64,000 bases of DNA from Verrucomicrobiaceae bacterium (GCA_027488755.1 JAIYAZ010000059.1:1-64000); one strand, 5' to 3'; positions 16,416-24,842 are shown, counted from the stretch's first letter. Numbers and translations are program-made. The notes: a model not told the origin generated them from the sequence alone.

Positions 16416-16829
16416 ATGCGCGCCCGCCTCCTTCCCCCGCTGCTTTTTGTCGTTCTCGCCCTCGCCGGGTGCGCCTTCTTGCCGGAGGAGGGCGGCGCCA
16501 CGCAGCGTCTAGGCGGGCAGATCATTTTCCCGGGGCCGACCGCGCTGCCCCCGAGCGCCCGGGCCCATGTCACCGTGGTCCCGCTGCTGGGCACTGATCC
16601 CAAGCCGGCGGCGGAGGGGGATTTCCCCGCGCGCACGGGCGAGGCCATTCCCTTCGAGCTGAAGTTCCCCGCCGAGCGCGTCGCCGACCGGGGCGAATAC
16701 CTCGTGTTTGCCCAGATCATCGACCACGGGCGCGTCTGGTATTCCAACGTGAACGCTCCCCTGCGCCTCAGCTTCGCCGCCGAGCCGGGTGAGATCATCC
16801 TCGAAATGCGCCCCGAGGCCGGCCGCTAG
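16416..16829 (+). CDS. YbaY-like lipoprotein
   Basis: The 137-residue protein has a lipoprotein signal with lipobox LAGC (Cys19), then a single beta-sandwich domain of the YbaY type: GGQIIFPGPTALPPSARAHVTVV at the start, FELKFPAERV in the middle and FAQIIDHGRVWYSN near the end. The family is linked to surface or secretin-chaperone-like functions, but the role is not settled. It is divergent from sbtA and 56 bases upstream of fabV. Confidence 0.75.
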   Translation: MRARLLPPLLFVVLALAGCAFLPEEGGATQRLGGQIIFPGPTALPPSARAHVTVVPLLGTDPKPAAEGDFPARTGEAIPFELKFPAERVADRGEYLVFAQIIDHGRVWYSNVNAPLRLSFAAEPGEIILEMRPEAGR

Positions 16830-16885
16830 CCGGCCCCGCAAAGACTTGCCCCGCCGCGCGAAAGGCCGCAAAACCTTGGTCCATC

Positions 16886-18073
16886 ATGATTGTCTCTCCC
16901 AAAATTCGCGGTTTCATCTGCACGACGGCCCACCCCGAAGGTTGCGCGGCGCATGTGCAGGAGCAGATCGATTACGTGAAATCGCAGCCCCCGCTGGCCA
17001 ACGCCCCGAAGCGCGTGCTCGTCGTGGGCTCGTCGACGGGTTACGGCCTCGCCTCGCGCATCGTGCCGGCCTTTGGCGGCGGCGCGGCGACCATCGGCGT
17101 CTTTTTTGAGAAGGAGCCCACGGACAAAAAAACCGCCTCCGCCGGTTGGTATAACTCCGCCGCCTTCGAGGCCGCCGCGGCGCAGGCCGGGCTCTACGCG
17201 AAGAGTTTCAACGGCGACGCTTTTTCCAACGAGGTGAAGCAGCAGGTGATCGCGGCCATCCAGGCCGACCTCGGCCAGGTCGACATGGTCGTTTACAGCC
17301 TCGCCTCCCCGCGGCGCGTCGACCCGGTCACCGGCGAGGTTTACAAATCCTGCCTCAAACCCACCGGTGGCACCTACACGAACAAAAACCTCAACACCGA
17401 CAAAAAGGAAATCGAGGCCGTCACCATCGAGCCGGCCACCGCCGAGGAGATCGCCCACACGATCAAGGTCATGGGCGGCGAGGACTGGCAGCTCTGGATC
17501 GACGCCTTGTCCGCCGCGAGCGCGCTCGCGCCGGGCTTTAAAACCGTCGCCTACTCCTACATCGGACCGGCCGTCACGTGGCCGATCTACACCGACGGAA
17601 CCATCGGCCGCGCCAAGCTCCACCTCGAGGAAACCGCCGCCGCGATGAACGCGAAATTTGGCCCCGGCACCGCGGTCGTTTCCGTGAACAAGGCGCTCGT
17701 CACGCAGGCCAGCTCGGCCATTCCCGTCGTGCCGCTCTACATTTCCCTGCTCTACAAAATCATGAAGGCCAAGGGCCTCCACGAAGGCTGCATCGAGCAG
17801 ATTACGCGCCTCTTCGCGCAGCACTACGGCGCGCCCGGTGGCCCGCAGCTCGACGAGAAGGGTCGCATCCGCATCGACGACTGGGAAATGCGCGAAGACG
17901 TGCAGGCCGAGATCACGAAGGTCTGGGACACCGTGACGACCGCGAACATCGACGAGCTCTCCGACTTCGCCGGCTACCAGCAGGAATTCCTGCGCCTCTT
18001 CGGCTTCGGCCTTGCCGGCGTCGACTACGAGGCCGAGACCGATCCCCTGCGCCCGATTCCGAGCCTGGGCTGA
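16886..18073 (+). CDS. fabV: trans-2-enoyl-CoA/ACP reductase FabV
   Basis: The 395-residue protein carries the FabV active site Y235-x8-K244 in IYTDGTIGRAK and the NAD-binding VLVVGSSTGYGLASRI (44-59). The length is that of the family. FabV reduces the enoyl double bond in the last step of fatty-acid elongation using NADH, and is intrinsically insensitive to triclosan. The N-terminus MIVSPKIRGFICTTAHPEGC is canonical, so the ATG is secure. No other fatty-acid gene is adjacent. It may be the main enoyl reductase or an alternative to FabI. Confidence 0.96.
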   Translation: MIVSPKIRGFICTTAHPEGCAAHVQEQIDYVKSQPPLANAPKRVLVVGSSTGYGLASRIVPAFGGGAATIGVFFEKEPTDKKTASAGWYNSAAFEAAAAQAGLYAKSFNGDAFSNEVKQQVIAAIQADLGQVDMVVYSLASPRRVDPVTGEVYKSCLKPTGGTYTNKNLNTDKKEIEAVTIEPATAEEIAHTIKVMGGEDWQLWIDALSAASALAPGFKTVAYSYIGPAVTWPIYTDGTIGRAKLHLEETAAAMNAKFGPGTAVVSVNKALVTQASSAIPVVPLYISLLYKIMKAKGLHEGCIEQITRLFAQHYGAPGGPQLDEKGRIRIDDWEMREDVQAEITKVWDTVTTANIDELSDFAGYQQEFLRLFGFGLAGVDYEAETDPLRPIPSLG

Positions 18074-18096
18074 TTCGCGCGGTCTCTCCGACCGGC

Positions 18097-18630
18097 CTAC
18101 TTGGGCGCGGCGACGCGCCCGAGGTCGGCGAGGCCGGCGGCAAACTGGTCGCCCACCATTTTGTCGCAGTCCACGAAGAGGCTCATCGCCTTGCCGAGGA
18201 AGTTGTTGCGCCCCGTCATCGACCACGTCACGCGGCTCTGGCCGTCGGGTTCGTTTCCAAAGGTGAATTCGACGTAGTTCGTCGCCGCCATCGGCCGCAC
18301 AAAATCCAGCCGGATGCCGATGCGCCGGGCCGGCTCGCTGAGCGTGATCTGCATGCGCCCTTCGCCCACGTCGTTGTTGCCCGCCCAGGCCATGGCCGCG
18401 CCCACCCCGGCGGCGGGACCGGAAAACGTCTCGCGCGCCTGCGGGTCTATTTTTGCCCACGGCGACCAATCCGCCCAGCGGTGGAAATCGTTCACCAGCG
18501 CGAAGACCGCCTCGGGCGGCGCGGGCAGAATCGCCGCGCGCGAGACCCGGAACTCATCCGGCCGCGTCGCGATGTAGGCCGCCAGCCCCGCAAGAATCAC
18601 CAGCACGCCAAGAAGGAGTTTCGGAATCAT
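18097..18630 (-). CDS. SRPBCC (polyketide cyclase/START-like) protein with N-terminal anchor
   Basis: The 177-residue protein has one N-terminal hydrophobic helix (LLLGVLVILAGLAAYIAT) and an SRPBCC domain: ILPAPPEAVFALVNDFHRWADWSPW, then GPAAGVGAAMAWAGNNDVGEG, then SRVTWSMTGRNNFLGK. These helix-grip folds bind hydrophobic ligands; many are of unknown function. The position of the membrane helix supports ATG 18630. It is convergent with fabV (23-base gap) and divergent from dinB. Confidence 0.82.
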   Translation of the reverse strand: MIPKLLLGVLVILAGLAAYIATRPDEFRVSRAAILPAPPEAVFALVNDFHRWADWSPWAKIDPQARETFSGPAAGVGAAMAWAGNNDVGEGRMQITLSEPARRIGIRLDFVRPMAATNYVEFTFGNEPDGQSRVTWSMTGRNNFLGKAMSLFVDCDKMVGDQFAAGLADLGRVAAPK

Positions 18631-18732
18631 TCCCGGCCCACCGTGAGGCCGCGAGGCCGCCGGCACAAGGCCCATGAAATTCCCGCCCGGACGTTCGTGC
18701 CGTTCCCCGCCGCGGTGCGGTAACATCCGTCC

Positions 18733-19812
18733 GTGTCCGCGCCGCCGCGAAAAATCATCCACCTCGACATGGATTGCTTTTACGCCGCGGTGGAAATGCG
18801 CGAGCGGCCCGAGCTGGCCGGCCAGCCCATTGCCGTGGGCGGCGGCGGGCGGCGCGGCGTGGTCACCACGTGCAACTACGAGGCCCGCAAATTCGGAGTG
18901 CGCTCGGCCATGCCGGGTTTCATGGCCCGCGAACGCTGTCCGCAGCTCGTGTTTCTGCCCGTGCGCTTTGATCTCTACCGCGCCGACTCCGCGCACGTTT
19001 TCGGCATCCTGCGTGAATACACGCCGCTCGTGGAGCCACTCTCGCTCGACGAGGCCTTTCTCGACGTGAGCGATTCGCCGCGCTTCGCGTGGGACATCGC
19101 CCGGGAAATCCGCGCCCGCATCCGCGCCGAGCTCGGGCTCACCGCCTCGGCCGGCATCGCGGCAAACAAGATGCTCGCCAAGATCGCGAGCGACTGGCGC
19201 AAGCCCGACGGGCAGTTCGCCATCCTGCCGGAGCAGGTCGAAGCCTTCATGCGCGCGCTGCCCGTGCGCAAGCTCTGGGGCGTCGGGCCGAAGGGGGCGG
19301 ATCGCTTTGCCGCCCAAGGCATCCACACCTGCGGCGACCTGCAGGCCCTTTCCCGCGCCGCGCTCGCGCAGCGCCACGGCCGCTGGGGCGAGGAACTTTA
19401 CGCCCTCTGCCGCGGACACGATGACCGCCCGGTGGAGCCGGACCGCCTCCGCAAATCCCTCAGCAACGAATCCACCTTCGCCGAGCCGCTTCTCACTCTC
19501 GACCAATGCGGGGTCGCGCTCGACGCGCTTTGCGCCGAACTGCTCGACGAGCTGGACCGCATTACTCCGGCGCGCCGGGTGCGCAAGGCGTTCGTGAAGG
19601 TGAAGTTTGCCGACTTTACGCGCACCACGCGGGAATGCGTCTGCGCGGAGCCGACGTCGGACGTTTTTCGCGCATTGCTCGCCGAAGCGCATGGGCGCAG
19701 CGTGCTGCCGGTGCGCCTGCTCGGCACTGGCGTCCGCTTTGCGGAAGAGGAGGAGGCGGAAGCCGCCGTGCAGCTTGAGCTTTTTCCGTCGGCGCGGGAG
19801 GGAGCGGGCTAG
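18733..19812 (+). CDS. dinB: DNA polymerase IV (Y-family)
   Basis: The 359-residue protein shows IIHLDMDCFYAAVEMR (metal ligand D12) and SLDEAFLDV (D106, E107), the catalytic carboxylates of Y-family polymerases. Thumb and little-finger domains follow. It copies damaged DNA without proofreading. The start is a GTG. The C-terminus (EAAVQLELFPS) looks like a beta-clamp binding peptide (QLELF). The stop overlaps the convergent 88-residue gene at CTAG. No LexA-type operator was recognised. Confidence 0.95.
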   Translation: MSAPPRKIIHLDMDCFYAAVEMRERPELAGQPIAVGGGGRRGVVTTCNYEARKFGVRSAMPGFMARERCPQLVFLPVRFDLYRADSAHVFGILREYTPLVEPLSLDEAFLDVSDSPRFAWDIAREIRARIRAELGLTASAGIAANKMLAKIASDWRKPDGQFAILPEQVEAFMRALPVRKLWGVGPKGADRFAAQGIHTCGDLQALSRAALAQRHGRWGEELYALCRGHDDRPVEPDRLRKSLSNESTFAEPLLTLDQCGVALDALCAELLDELDRITPARRVRKAFVKVKFADFTRTTRECVCAEPTSDVFRALLAEAHGRSVLPVRLLGTGVRFAEEEEAEAAVQLELFPSAREGAG

Positions 19813-20075
19813 CGGCGCACGCGATCCTTCTTCGCCTCGCGCTCCTCTTCGAGGCGCGCGACCTCGCGGGCCAGCTGCAGGCGCAGCTCGCGCTCCGCGA
19901 CGGGGTCGCCGGCGGCCTCGCGAATCTGGCCCTCAAGAAACACGCGGCGCTCGGCGATGCGGGCGGTGTAAAGGTTGTCGATCTCGGCGAGCTCGGCCTT
20001 TTGCGCGGCGGTGAGCTTGACCGGCGGGGCGGCCGCGTCGAGGCGACTCATGGCGAGTTCGTAGGCGGATTTCAT
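19809..20075 (-). CDS. small coiled-coil hypothetical protein (88 aa)
   Basis: The protein is almost entirely charged helix: KSAYELAMSRLDAAAPPVKL, then AQKAELAEIDNLYTARIAER, then a long EEEREAKKDRVRR tail. I believe similar proteins of this size occur widely in Verrucomicrobia, with no known function. A longer upstream frame exists; ATG 20075 fits the start of the helical protein. It is divergent from the HAD gene. Confidence 0.75.
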   Translation of the reverse strand: MKSAYELAMSRLDAAAPPVKLTAAQKAELAEIDNLYTARIAERRVFLEGQIREAAGDPVAERELRLQLAREVARLEEEREAKKDRVRR

Positions 20076-20157
20076 GCCCCGAGTCTGCGCCGCGGGGGCG
20101 GGAAAATGAAGCCTCTTTCCGGCTTGCGGGCGCGGGGCGGCTCTCCAAACTGGCGCG

Positions 20158-20961
20158 ATGGCAGACGGCCTTCGCCTCATCAGCACGGATTTTGACGGCA
20201 CCTTGATCGGGCATCCCTCCGACGGGAGGTGCGTGCCCGTCCTGGCGCGGGAGCTGGCCGACTTCAAGGCCGCGGGCGGGCAATGGGTGATCAATACCGG
20301 CCGCTCCCTCGAGCACGCGCTGGAGGGCGTGGAGCTCTTTGCGGCGCCGGTCGAGCCGGACTTCCTTATCACCAACGAGCGGGAGATTTACCGCCGCGGG
20401 GAGGACGGCGGATGGGTGGACTTCGGCGAATGGAACGCGGGTTGCCGCGAGCGGCTCGGCGAGCTCTTTGCGCGGGCGGAGCCGATTTTTCGCCGGGTGC
20501 GCGAGATGGTGGCCGACGCGGGGGACGTGACGCTGATTCCGAGTGCGGACGCGCCGGAAGGCCTGATTACGACCAGCGAAGCGGTGATGGAACGCGTGGT
20601 GGCCTTTTTGGACGAGGTGCGCGCGGGGGTGCCCGAGTTCGCCTACCAGCGCAACACGGTGTATCTGCGCTTTGCCCACGTCGATTACAGCAAGGGCACC
20701 GCTTTGCGCGAACTGCGCCGGTTGCTGGACGTGCCGCGGGAGGCGACCTTTGCGGCGGGCGATCACTACAACGATCTTTCGATGCTCGACGGGGAGGTCG
20801 CCGCGCACGTGGGCTGCCCGGCCAACGCGATCCCCGAGGCGCAGGCGCTGGTGCGCGCCGCGGGCGGCTGGGTGGCGGCGGAGACCTTCGGCGCGGGCAC
20901 GGCGGCCACCCTCGCCGCGGCGCGCCACCGCGCCGGGGCAAAAAAAACGGCGGCCGCATGA
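20158..20961 (+). CDS. HAD-superfamily (Cof-like) phosphatase
   Basis: The 267-residue cytosolic protein has motif I STDFDGTLIG (D11, D13), NTGRS as motif II, a lysine in YSKGTALRE, and the acidic motif IV AAGDHYNDLSMLD. This layout with a large cap is that of Cof-type HAD hydrolases, which remove phosphate from sugar phosphates or cofactors such as FMN. The substrate cannot be told. The last 20 bases of the gene lie in a bidirectional terminator stem. Confidence 0.85.
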   Translation: MADGLRLISTDFDGTLIGHPSDGRCVPVLARELADFKAAGGQWVINTGRSLEHALEGVELFAAPVEPDFLITNEREIYRRGEDGGWVDFGEWNAGCRERLGELFARAEPIFRRVREMVADAGDVTLIPSADAPEGLITTSEAVMERVVAFLDEVRAGVPEFAYQRNTVYLRFAHVDYSKGTALRELRRLLDVPREATFAAGDHYNDLSMLDGEVAAHVGCPANAIPEAQALVRAAGGWVAAETFGAGTAATLAAARHRAGAKKTAAA

Positions 20962-20979
20962 GCGCGGCCGCCGGTTTTG
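20940..20979. terminator. bidirectional intrinsic terminator
   Basis: A perfect ten-base stem (20948-20957 with 20964-20973, loop of six) is flanked by eight A on the left and TTTT on the right. It can end the minus-strand histone-like gene (eight T in its direction) and, more weakly, the HAD gene, whose stop codon sits in the loop. Confidence 0.85.
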
Positions 20980-21011
20980 CTAAGGGTTGGTTGGGGAAGC
21001 GAAAGCGGGAC

Positions 21012-21494
21012 TTAGGCTTCGGGCTGGAGGCTGCTGCCGGTCGGCAGCTTGAAGGCGTAGCGGGCTTCGCCGACCTTAAGGATTTCGGCGAGCTTTTTAC
21101 CCGTGGTGCTGAACCAGACGTGAACGTTCTGGGTCTTCACGCCGAGGTTGGCGGCGATGTCCTTCACGGTCGCGCCTTCCGGGCCGGCGTTCGCGAGGAG
21201 GTTGAGGATGTTGCCCTTGAGGGCACCGCGCTTGCCGGCTGCCTTGGGAGCCTTCGGAGTTTTCGCGGCCTTGGGAGCTTTGGGTGCTTTCGGGGCTTTG
21301 GCGGCCTTGGCGGGGCGGCCACGGCGCTTGCCGGTGGCGGCGGGCGCTTTCGGGGCCTTCGCGGCGCTCGCTCCGCCCAGAAGGGCTTCGAGGCGGGCGT
21401 CGATCGCGGCGGCTTTCTTTTCGAGGGAGGCCTTTTCTTCGCTCAGCTTAAGCAGCTCGCGAAGCACGTCGGGATTAAGGATGGATGATGCCAT
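21012..21494 (-). CDS. histone H1-like DNA-binding protein: coiled coil, AT-hook, KAP repeats, winged helix
   Basis: The 160-residue protein has a short coiled coil (8-40), a canonical AT-hook core RGRP within KRRGRPAK (56-63), a low-complexity AKAPKAP-type linker (64-88), and a compact C-terminal domain (about 89-150; GNILNLLANAGPEGATVKDI, then LGVKTQNVHVWF) that reads as a winged helix. It most likely shapes the nucleoid or acts as an architectural regulator. The KAP repeats are like those of histone H1 tails. The divergent promoter carries two TTAGCTAA palindromes. Confidence 0.82.
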   Translation of the reverse strand: MASSILNPDVLRELLKLSEEKASLEKKAAAIDARLEALLGGASAAKAPKAPAATGKRRGRPAKAAKAPKAPKAPKAAKTPKAPKAAGKRGALKGNILNLLANAGPEGATVKDIAANLGVKTQNVHVWFSTTGKKLAEILKVGEARYAFKLPTGSSLQPEA

Positions 21495-21501
21495 TTGGCT
21501 C

Positions 21502-21553
21502 TTAGCTAAATGAATCTAAGTCAAAAGCAATCCCTAATTTAACATTTAGCTAA
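21502..21553. promoter_or_regulatory. paired TTAGCTAA operator-like sites in a divergent promoter
   Basis: The 69-base gap between divergent starts (21494 minus, 21564 plus) contains an 11-base inverted repeat, 21502-21512 and 21543-21553. Each arm holds the perfect palindrome TTAGCTAA. The palindrome centres are 44 bases apart, close to four helical turns. The gap is far richer in A+T than the surroundings. One regulator dimer per site could control both genes. Self-regulation by the AT-hook protein is possible. Confidence 0.65.
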
Positions 21554-21563
21554 TATTATTCAC

Positions 21564-22202
21564 ATGACCGGAGCGCCCCTTTGCATCGAGCTGGTGGCCG
21601 TGGATCTCGCTCAGGCGGGCGGAGAGTTTGCCTCGGCGGCGGAGCGGGCGCGGGCGGCGGGCATGGCGGCGGAGGCGGGGGAGCGGTGGCTTCGGGTGCG
21701 CTCGGCGGTGCGGCGGGAGCTGGGGCGCTGGCTCGGCGAGGAGCCGGGGCGGGTGGAGATCACGGTGGCGCTGGGCGGCAAGCCGGGGGTGCGCGGCGGG
21801 GAGTTTTCGCTTTCGCATTCGGGCGGGCATCTCGTGCTGGCGTGGGCGGCGGTGCCGGTGGGCGTGGACCTGGAGACGCGGGTGCCGGCGGAGCCGGAGC
21901 GGCTGGCGGTGCGGTTTTTTTCGGCGGCGGATGCGGCGGTGGTCGGGGCGGCGGATGCGGCGGCGCGGGGAGAGGTTTTTCGCCGGCAGTGGGTGGCGAA
22001 GGAGGCGGCGCTGAAGGTGCGGGGCGGAGGGCTGGCCGGGCAGCTGGAGCGGGCGGTGTGCCGCTGGTGCGGGGACGAGGTGGTGGGCGTGGAGTGCGCC
22101 GGCGAAAGCTACGGGACGCAGGCCTTTCGGCTGGCGGATGGCACGCCGGGGGCGGTGGCGTGGGGCGTGGCGGGGCCGGCGACGGTGCGCTGGCGGGCCT
22201 AG
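21564..22202 (+). CDS. 4'-phosphopantetheinyl transferase (Sfp type)
   Basis: The 212-residue protein has FSLSHSGGHLVLAW (ACP/CoA binding), GVDLE (metal-binding acidic residues) and the WVAKEAALKVRGGGL motif. These define the Sfp/HetI class, which transfers phosphopantetheine from CoA onto carrier proteins. In the absence of nearby synthase genes it may serve fatty-acid or secondary-metabolite carriers. It shares a divergent regulatory gap with the histone-like gene. It overlaps the convergent IscA-type gene by four bases. Confidence 0.85.
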   Translation: MTGAPLCIELVAVDLAQAGGEFASAAERARAAGMAAEAGERWLRVRSAVRRELGRWLGEEPGRVEITVALGGKPGVRGGEFSLSHSGGHLVLAWAAVPVGVDLETRVPAEPERLAVRFFSAADAAVVGAADAAARGEVFRRQWVAKEAALKVRGGGLAGQLERAVCRWCGDEVVGVECAGESYGTQAFRLADGTPGAVAWGVAGPATVRWRA

Positions 22203-22573
22203 GCGGAGAAGCTTTCGCCGCAGGAGCAGTGGGCGACGGCGTTCGGGTTCGTGACCTTGAAGCCGCCTTTCTGGAGGTCGTCGCTGTAGTCGAGCTCGGA
22301 GCCGCTGACGAAGAGGGCGCTTTTGGGGTCGATGACGACGCGCACGGCGTTGGTTTCGACCATGATGTCGCGGTTGGCCGGGCCGTCGACGAGGTCCATT
22401 TTATACTGGAGGCCGGAGCAGCCGCCGCCGATGACGGCGACGCGGAGGGCGCCTTGCGGGCGGCCCTGGCGTTCCAGGAGGCTGCGCAGCTTGGCGCTGG
22501 CGGCGTCGAGGATGCGGATGAGCTTTTCGTTGCCCATGCGATACTGGACGGCGGACTCGGTGGCGGTGGACAT
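22199..22573 (-). CDS. HesB/IscA/ErpA-type iron-sulfur carrier
   Basis: The 124-residue protein has the A-type carrier cysteines C52 (GGGCSGLQY), C116 and C118 (AHCSCGESF). These proteins accept Fe-S clusters and insert them into target enzymes. The length and the C-terminal CxCGxSF are normal for the family; the N-terminus is about 15 residues longer than usual. It stands alone, with no isc or suf genes nearby. ErpA versus IscA cannot be decided by eye. Confidence 0.9.
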   Translation of the reverse strand: MSTATESAVQYRMGNEKLIRILDAASAKLRSLLERQGRPQGALRVAVIGGGCSGLQYKMDLVDGPANRDIMVETNAVRVVIDPKSALFVSGSELDYSDDLQKGGFKVTNPNAVAHCSCGESFSA

Positions 22574-22702
22574 GACGGAACCTTTATCGCCCGGGTGGCG
22601 AATTCTTTCAAGCGGGGGTGCCTTGACAGGCGTAATTTAGGAAACCGAAACTCCCGGTGCGGCCGCCCGCGGGCCCGGCGGGGGATTTTCCCGAACCGAC
22701 TT

Positions 22703-23260
22703 ATGCGAATTGTTCTGGCCGGCACCGGCGCGAGTGGTGCGATTTATCTTCAGCGGTTGCTCGATCATCTGGGCGCGGCTGGCGGGCATGAGCTGCACCT
22801 CGTGCTGACCGGCTACGCGCGGCAGGTGGTGCGGGAGGAAATCGGCGAGCTGAAGCTGCCGGCGGGGGTGATCGAGCATTCGGACAAGTCGATGAACGCG
22901 CCGTTTGCGAGCGGGTCGGCGTTGTTTGACGCGATGATCATTGCGCCATGCTCGATGGGCACGATGGGGCGGATCGCCGCGGGGACGAGCGAGTCGCTGA
23001 TCCTGCGGTCGGCGGATGTGTTTTTGAAGGAGCGGCGGCCGTTGATTCTGGTGCCGCGCGAGACGCCGTGGAGCCTGATCCACGCGCGGAATGCCGTGGC
23101 GGTGCTGGAGGCGGGGGCGCGGCTGGTGCCGGCGATGCCGTCGTTTTACAGCCGGCCGGCGACGTTGCAGGAGGCGGCGGACACGGTGGTCTGGCGGATT
23201 CTCGACCAGATCGGGATCGCGGCCCCGAACGCGTGCCGCTGGCAGGAGCCGGGCGGCTAG
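22703..23260 (+). CDS. ubiX: UbiX-family flavin prenyltransferase
   Basis: The 185-residue protein opens with the flavin-binding MRIVLAGTGASGAIY, contains IAPCSMGTMGRIAAG and LVPRETPWSLIHARN, and has the family length. UbiX joins dimethylallyl phosphate to FMN to make prenyl-FMN, the cofactor of UbiD decarboxylases. No ubiD is visible, so the decarboxylase must be elsewhere. ATG 22703 begins the first beta strand. A TTGACA lies 75 bases upstream but no good -10 follows it. Confidence 0.92.
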   Translation: MRIVLAGTGASGAIYLQRLLDHLGAAGGHELHLVLTGYARQVVREEIGELKLPAGVIEHSDKSMNAPFASGSALFDAMIIAPCSMGTMGRIAAGTSESLILRSADVFLKERRPLILVPRETPWSLIHARNAVAVLEAGARLVPAMPSFYSRPATLQEAADTVVWRILDQIGIAAPNACRWQEPGG

Positions 23261-23721
23261 CGTTCCTTCGCGACGTCGGCGGCGGTGACGGGGGGAAGCC
23301 CGTTGCCGTAGCGGTCGCGGACGTAGCTGACGACGGCGGCGACCTCGGCGTCGGTGAGGCCCTGGGTGGCCGGCATGATGCCGCCGAAGGGGCGGCCGTT
23401 GACGACGCTGACGTTGCGCTGGCCGTGGAGGGTGACGCGAATGAGCGGGCCGGGCGGGCCGGTGACGATGGGCGAGCCGATGAGGGCGGGCGCGGCCTGG
23501 CTGTCGTGGCCGTCGTAGTGGCACATGGCGCAGGATTGCTCGTAGAGCGAGGCTCCTTCGGCGGGGCTGAGCGCGGGGGCGGGCGTTGGGGTGGCGGTTG
23601 CGGCCGCGGGGGGCGCGGGTTTGCAGGCGGCGAGGAGGAGCGCGAGGGCTAAGGGGAGCACTTGCGCGGGGCGGTGGGTGCCCTTACTTTCGCGGCGTGA
23701 CCAGCAGACAAAAAACATCAT
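23257..23721 (-). CDS. lipid-anchored c-type cytochrome
   Basis: The 154-residue protein has a lipoprotein signal (lipobox LAAC, Cys33), an Ala/Thr/Pro-rich spacer, one haem site C64-AM-C67-H68 and a likely methionine ligand M116 in GGIMPATQGLTD. It is a class I monohaem cytochrome facing the periplasm. The gene is divergent from, and overlaps by about 25 bases, the PQQ sugar dehydrogenase gene. It may therefore accept that enzyme's electrons. The two adjacent ATGs at the start are equally possible. Confidence 0.85.
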   Translation of the reverse strand: MMFFVCWSRRESKGTHRPAQVLPLALALLLAACKPAPPAAATATPTPAPALSPAEGASLYEQSCAMCHYDGHDSQAAPALIGSPIVTGPPGPLIRVTLHGQRNVSVVNGRPFGGIMPATQGLTDAEVAAVVSYVRDRYGNGLPPVTAADVAKER

Positions 23722-24842
23722 TGGGACTCGGGTTGTGCGTCGGTTTGATGGCGGCGGCGGCGTTTGCGGCGGATCCAGCCATCGCCTCGGAGAAGGCGCG
23801 ATTCAAGGTGGAAGTGGTGGCTGAGGGGCTGGATCATCCGTGGGCCGTGGCGCGGCTGCCTGACGGCCGCCTGCTGGTGACCGAGCGCCCGGGACGGTTG
23901 CGCATCGTGGAGAACGGCCGCCTGCAGCCCGAGCCGGTGACGGGCACGCCGGCGGTGTATGCGCGCGGCCAGGGGGGATTGCTCGACGTCGTGCTGCATC
24001 CCGACTACGCGCGGAACGGCTGGATTTACCTCGCGTTTTCCGACGCCCGCGGGGATGTCGGAATGACGAAAATCGTGCGTGGCCGGCTCAAGGGCAACGC
24101 CTGGGTCGACCAGGAAACGATCTTCGAGGCGGCGCCGGAGGAATACACCGCGCGCAACGTCCACTTCGGCTGCCGGATGCAGTTCGACAAAGCGGGGTAT
24201 TTGTTTTTCACGATCGGGGACCGCGGGGACGCGACGACGCCCGCGAACAACGCGCAGAAACTCACGAACGTGAAGGGCAAGGTCCACCGGGTGCATGACG
24301 ACGGCCGCATCCCGGCGGACAATCCCTTTGTCAGCAAGGCCGGCGCCATCGACTCGATATGGAGCTGGGGCCACCGCAACGGGCAGGGCCTGCGCTTTGC
24401 TCCGGACGGCACGCTCTGGGAGGTCGAGCACGGCCCGCGCGGCGGCGATGAACTCAACGTCGTCGAACGCGGCAAAAACTACGGCTGGCCGCTCGTGACC
24501 TTTGGCATCAACTACAGCGGCACCCCGATCTCCGACAAAACCGAGGCTCCCGGGCTGGAGTCCCCCGTCACGCATTGGACGCCCTCGATTGGCATCGGCG
24601 GCATGGATTTCTACCTCGGGGATGCCTTCCCCGGGTGGAAGGGCAATCTCTTCATCACCGCGCTGGCGCACCAGAAGTTGCTGCGCCTGGAGATCGACGC
24701 GAACCGCCGCGTCACTCACGAGGAAATCCTGCTCCAAAAAACCGGCCGCATCCGCGACGTGCGCGACCTCGGCGACGGGGCCCTCACCGTTGTCTACGAC
24801 GAGCCGGGCCGCATCGTTCGCCTCGTGCCGGACGCCTCCTGA
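23697..24842 (+). CDS. PQQ-dependent sugar dehydrogenase (Asd/YliI type), secreted
   Basis: The 381-residue protein starts at a GTG with a signal peptide (TSRQKTSLGLGLCVGLMAAAA). It folds as a six-bladed propeller of the GSDH/YliI class: VVAEGLDHPWAVARLPDGRL, GQGGLLDVVLHPDYARNGWIYL, RNGQGLRFAPDGTLWEVEHG and DELNVVERGKNYGWP. Such enzymes oxidise aldose sugars in the periplasm with PQQ and calcium. No PQQ synthesis genes are present. The divergent cytochrome c is a plausible electron acceptor. Confidence 0.92.
   Translation: MTSRQKTSLGLGLCVGLMAAAAFAADPAIASEKARFKVEVVAEGLDHPWAVARLPDGRLLVTERPGRLRIVENGRLQPEPVTGTPAVYARGQGGLLDVVLHPDYARNGWIYLAFSDARGDVGMTKIVRGRLKGNAWVDQETIFEAAPEEYTARNVHFGCRMQFDKAGYLFFTIGDRGDATTPANNAQKLTNVKGKVHRVHDDGRIPADNPFVSKAGAIDSIWSWGHRNGQGLRFAPDGTLWEVEHGPRGGDELNVVERGKNYGWPLVTFGINYSGTPISDKTEAPGLESPVTHWTPSIGIGGMDFYLGDAFPGWKGNLFITALAHQKLLRLEIDANRRVTHEEILLQKTGRIRDVRDLGDGALTVVYDEPGRIVRLVPDAS

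Noticed and set aside
22623-22628. Consensus TTGACA as promoter of the UbiX gene
   Set aside because: No acceptable -10 box lies 16-18 bases downstream, so the match alone is not enough.
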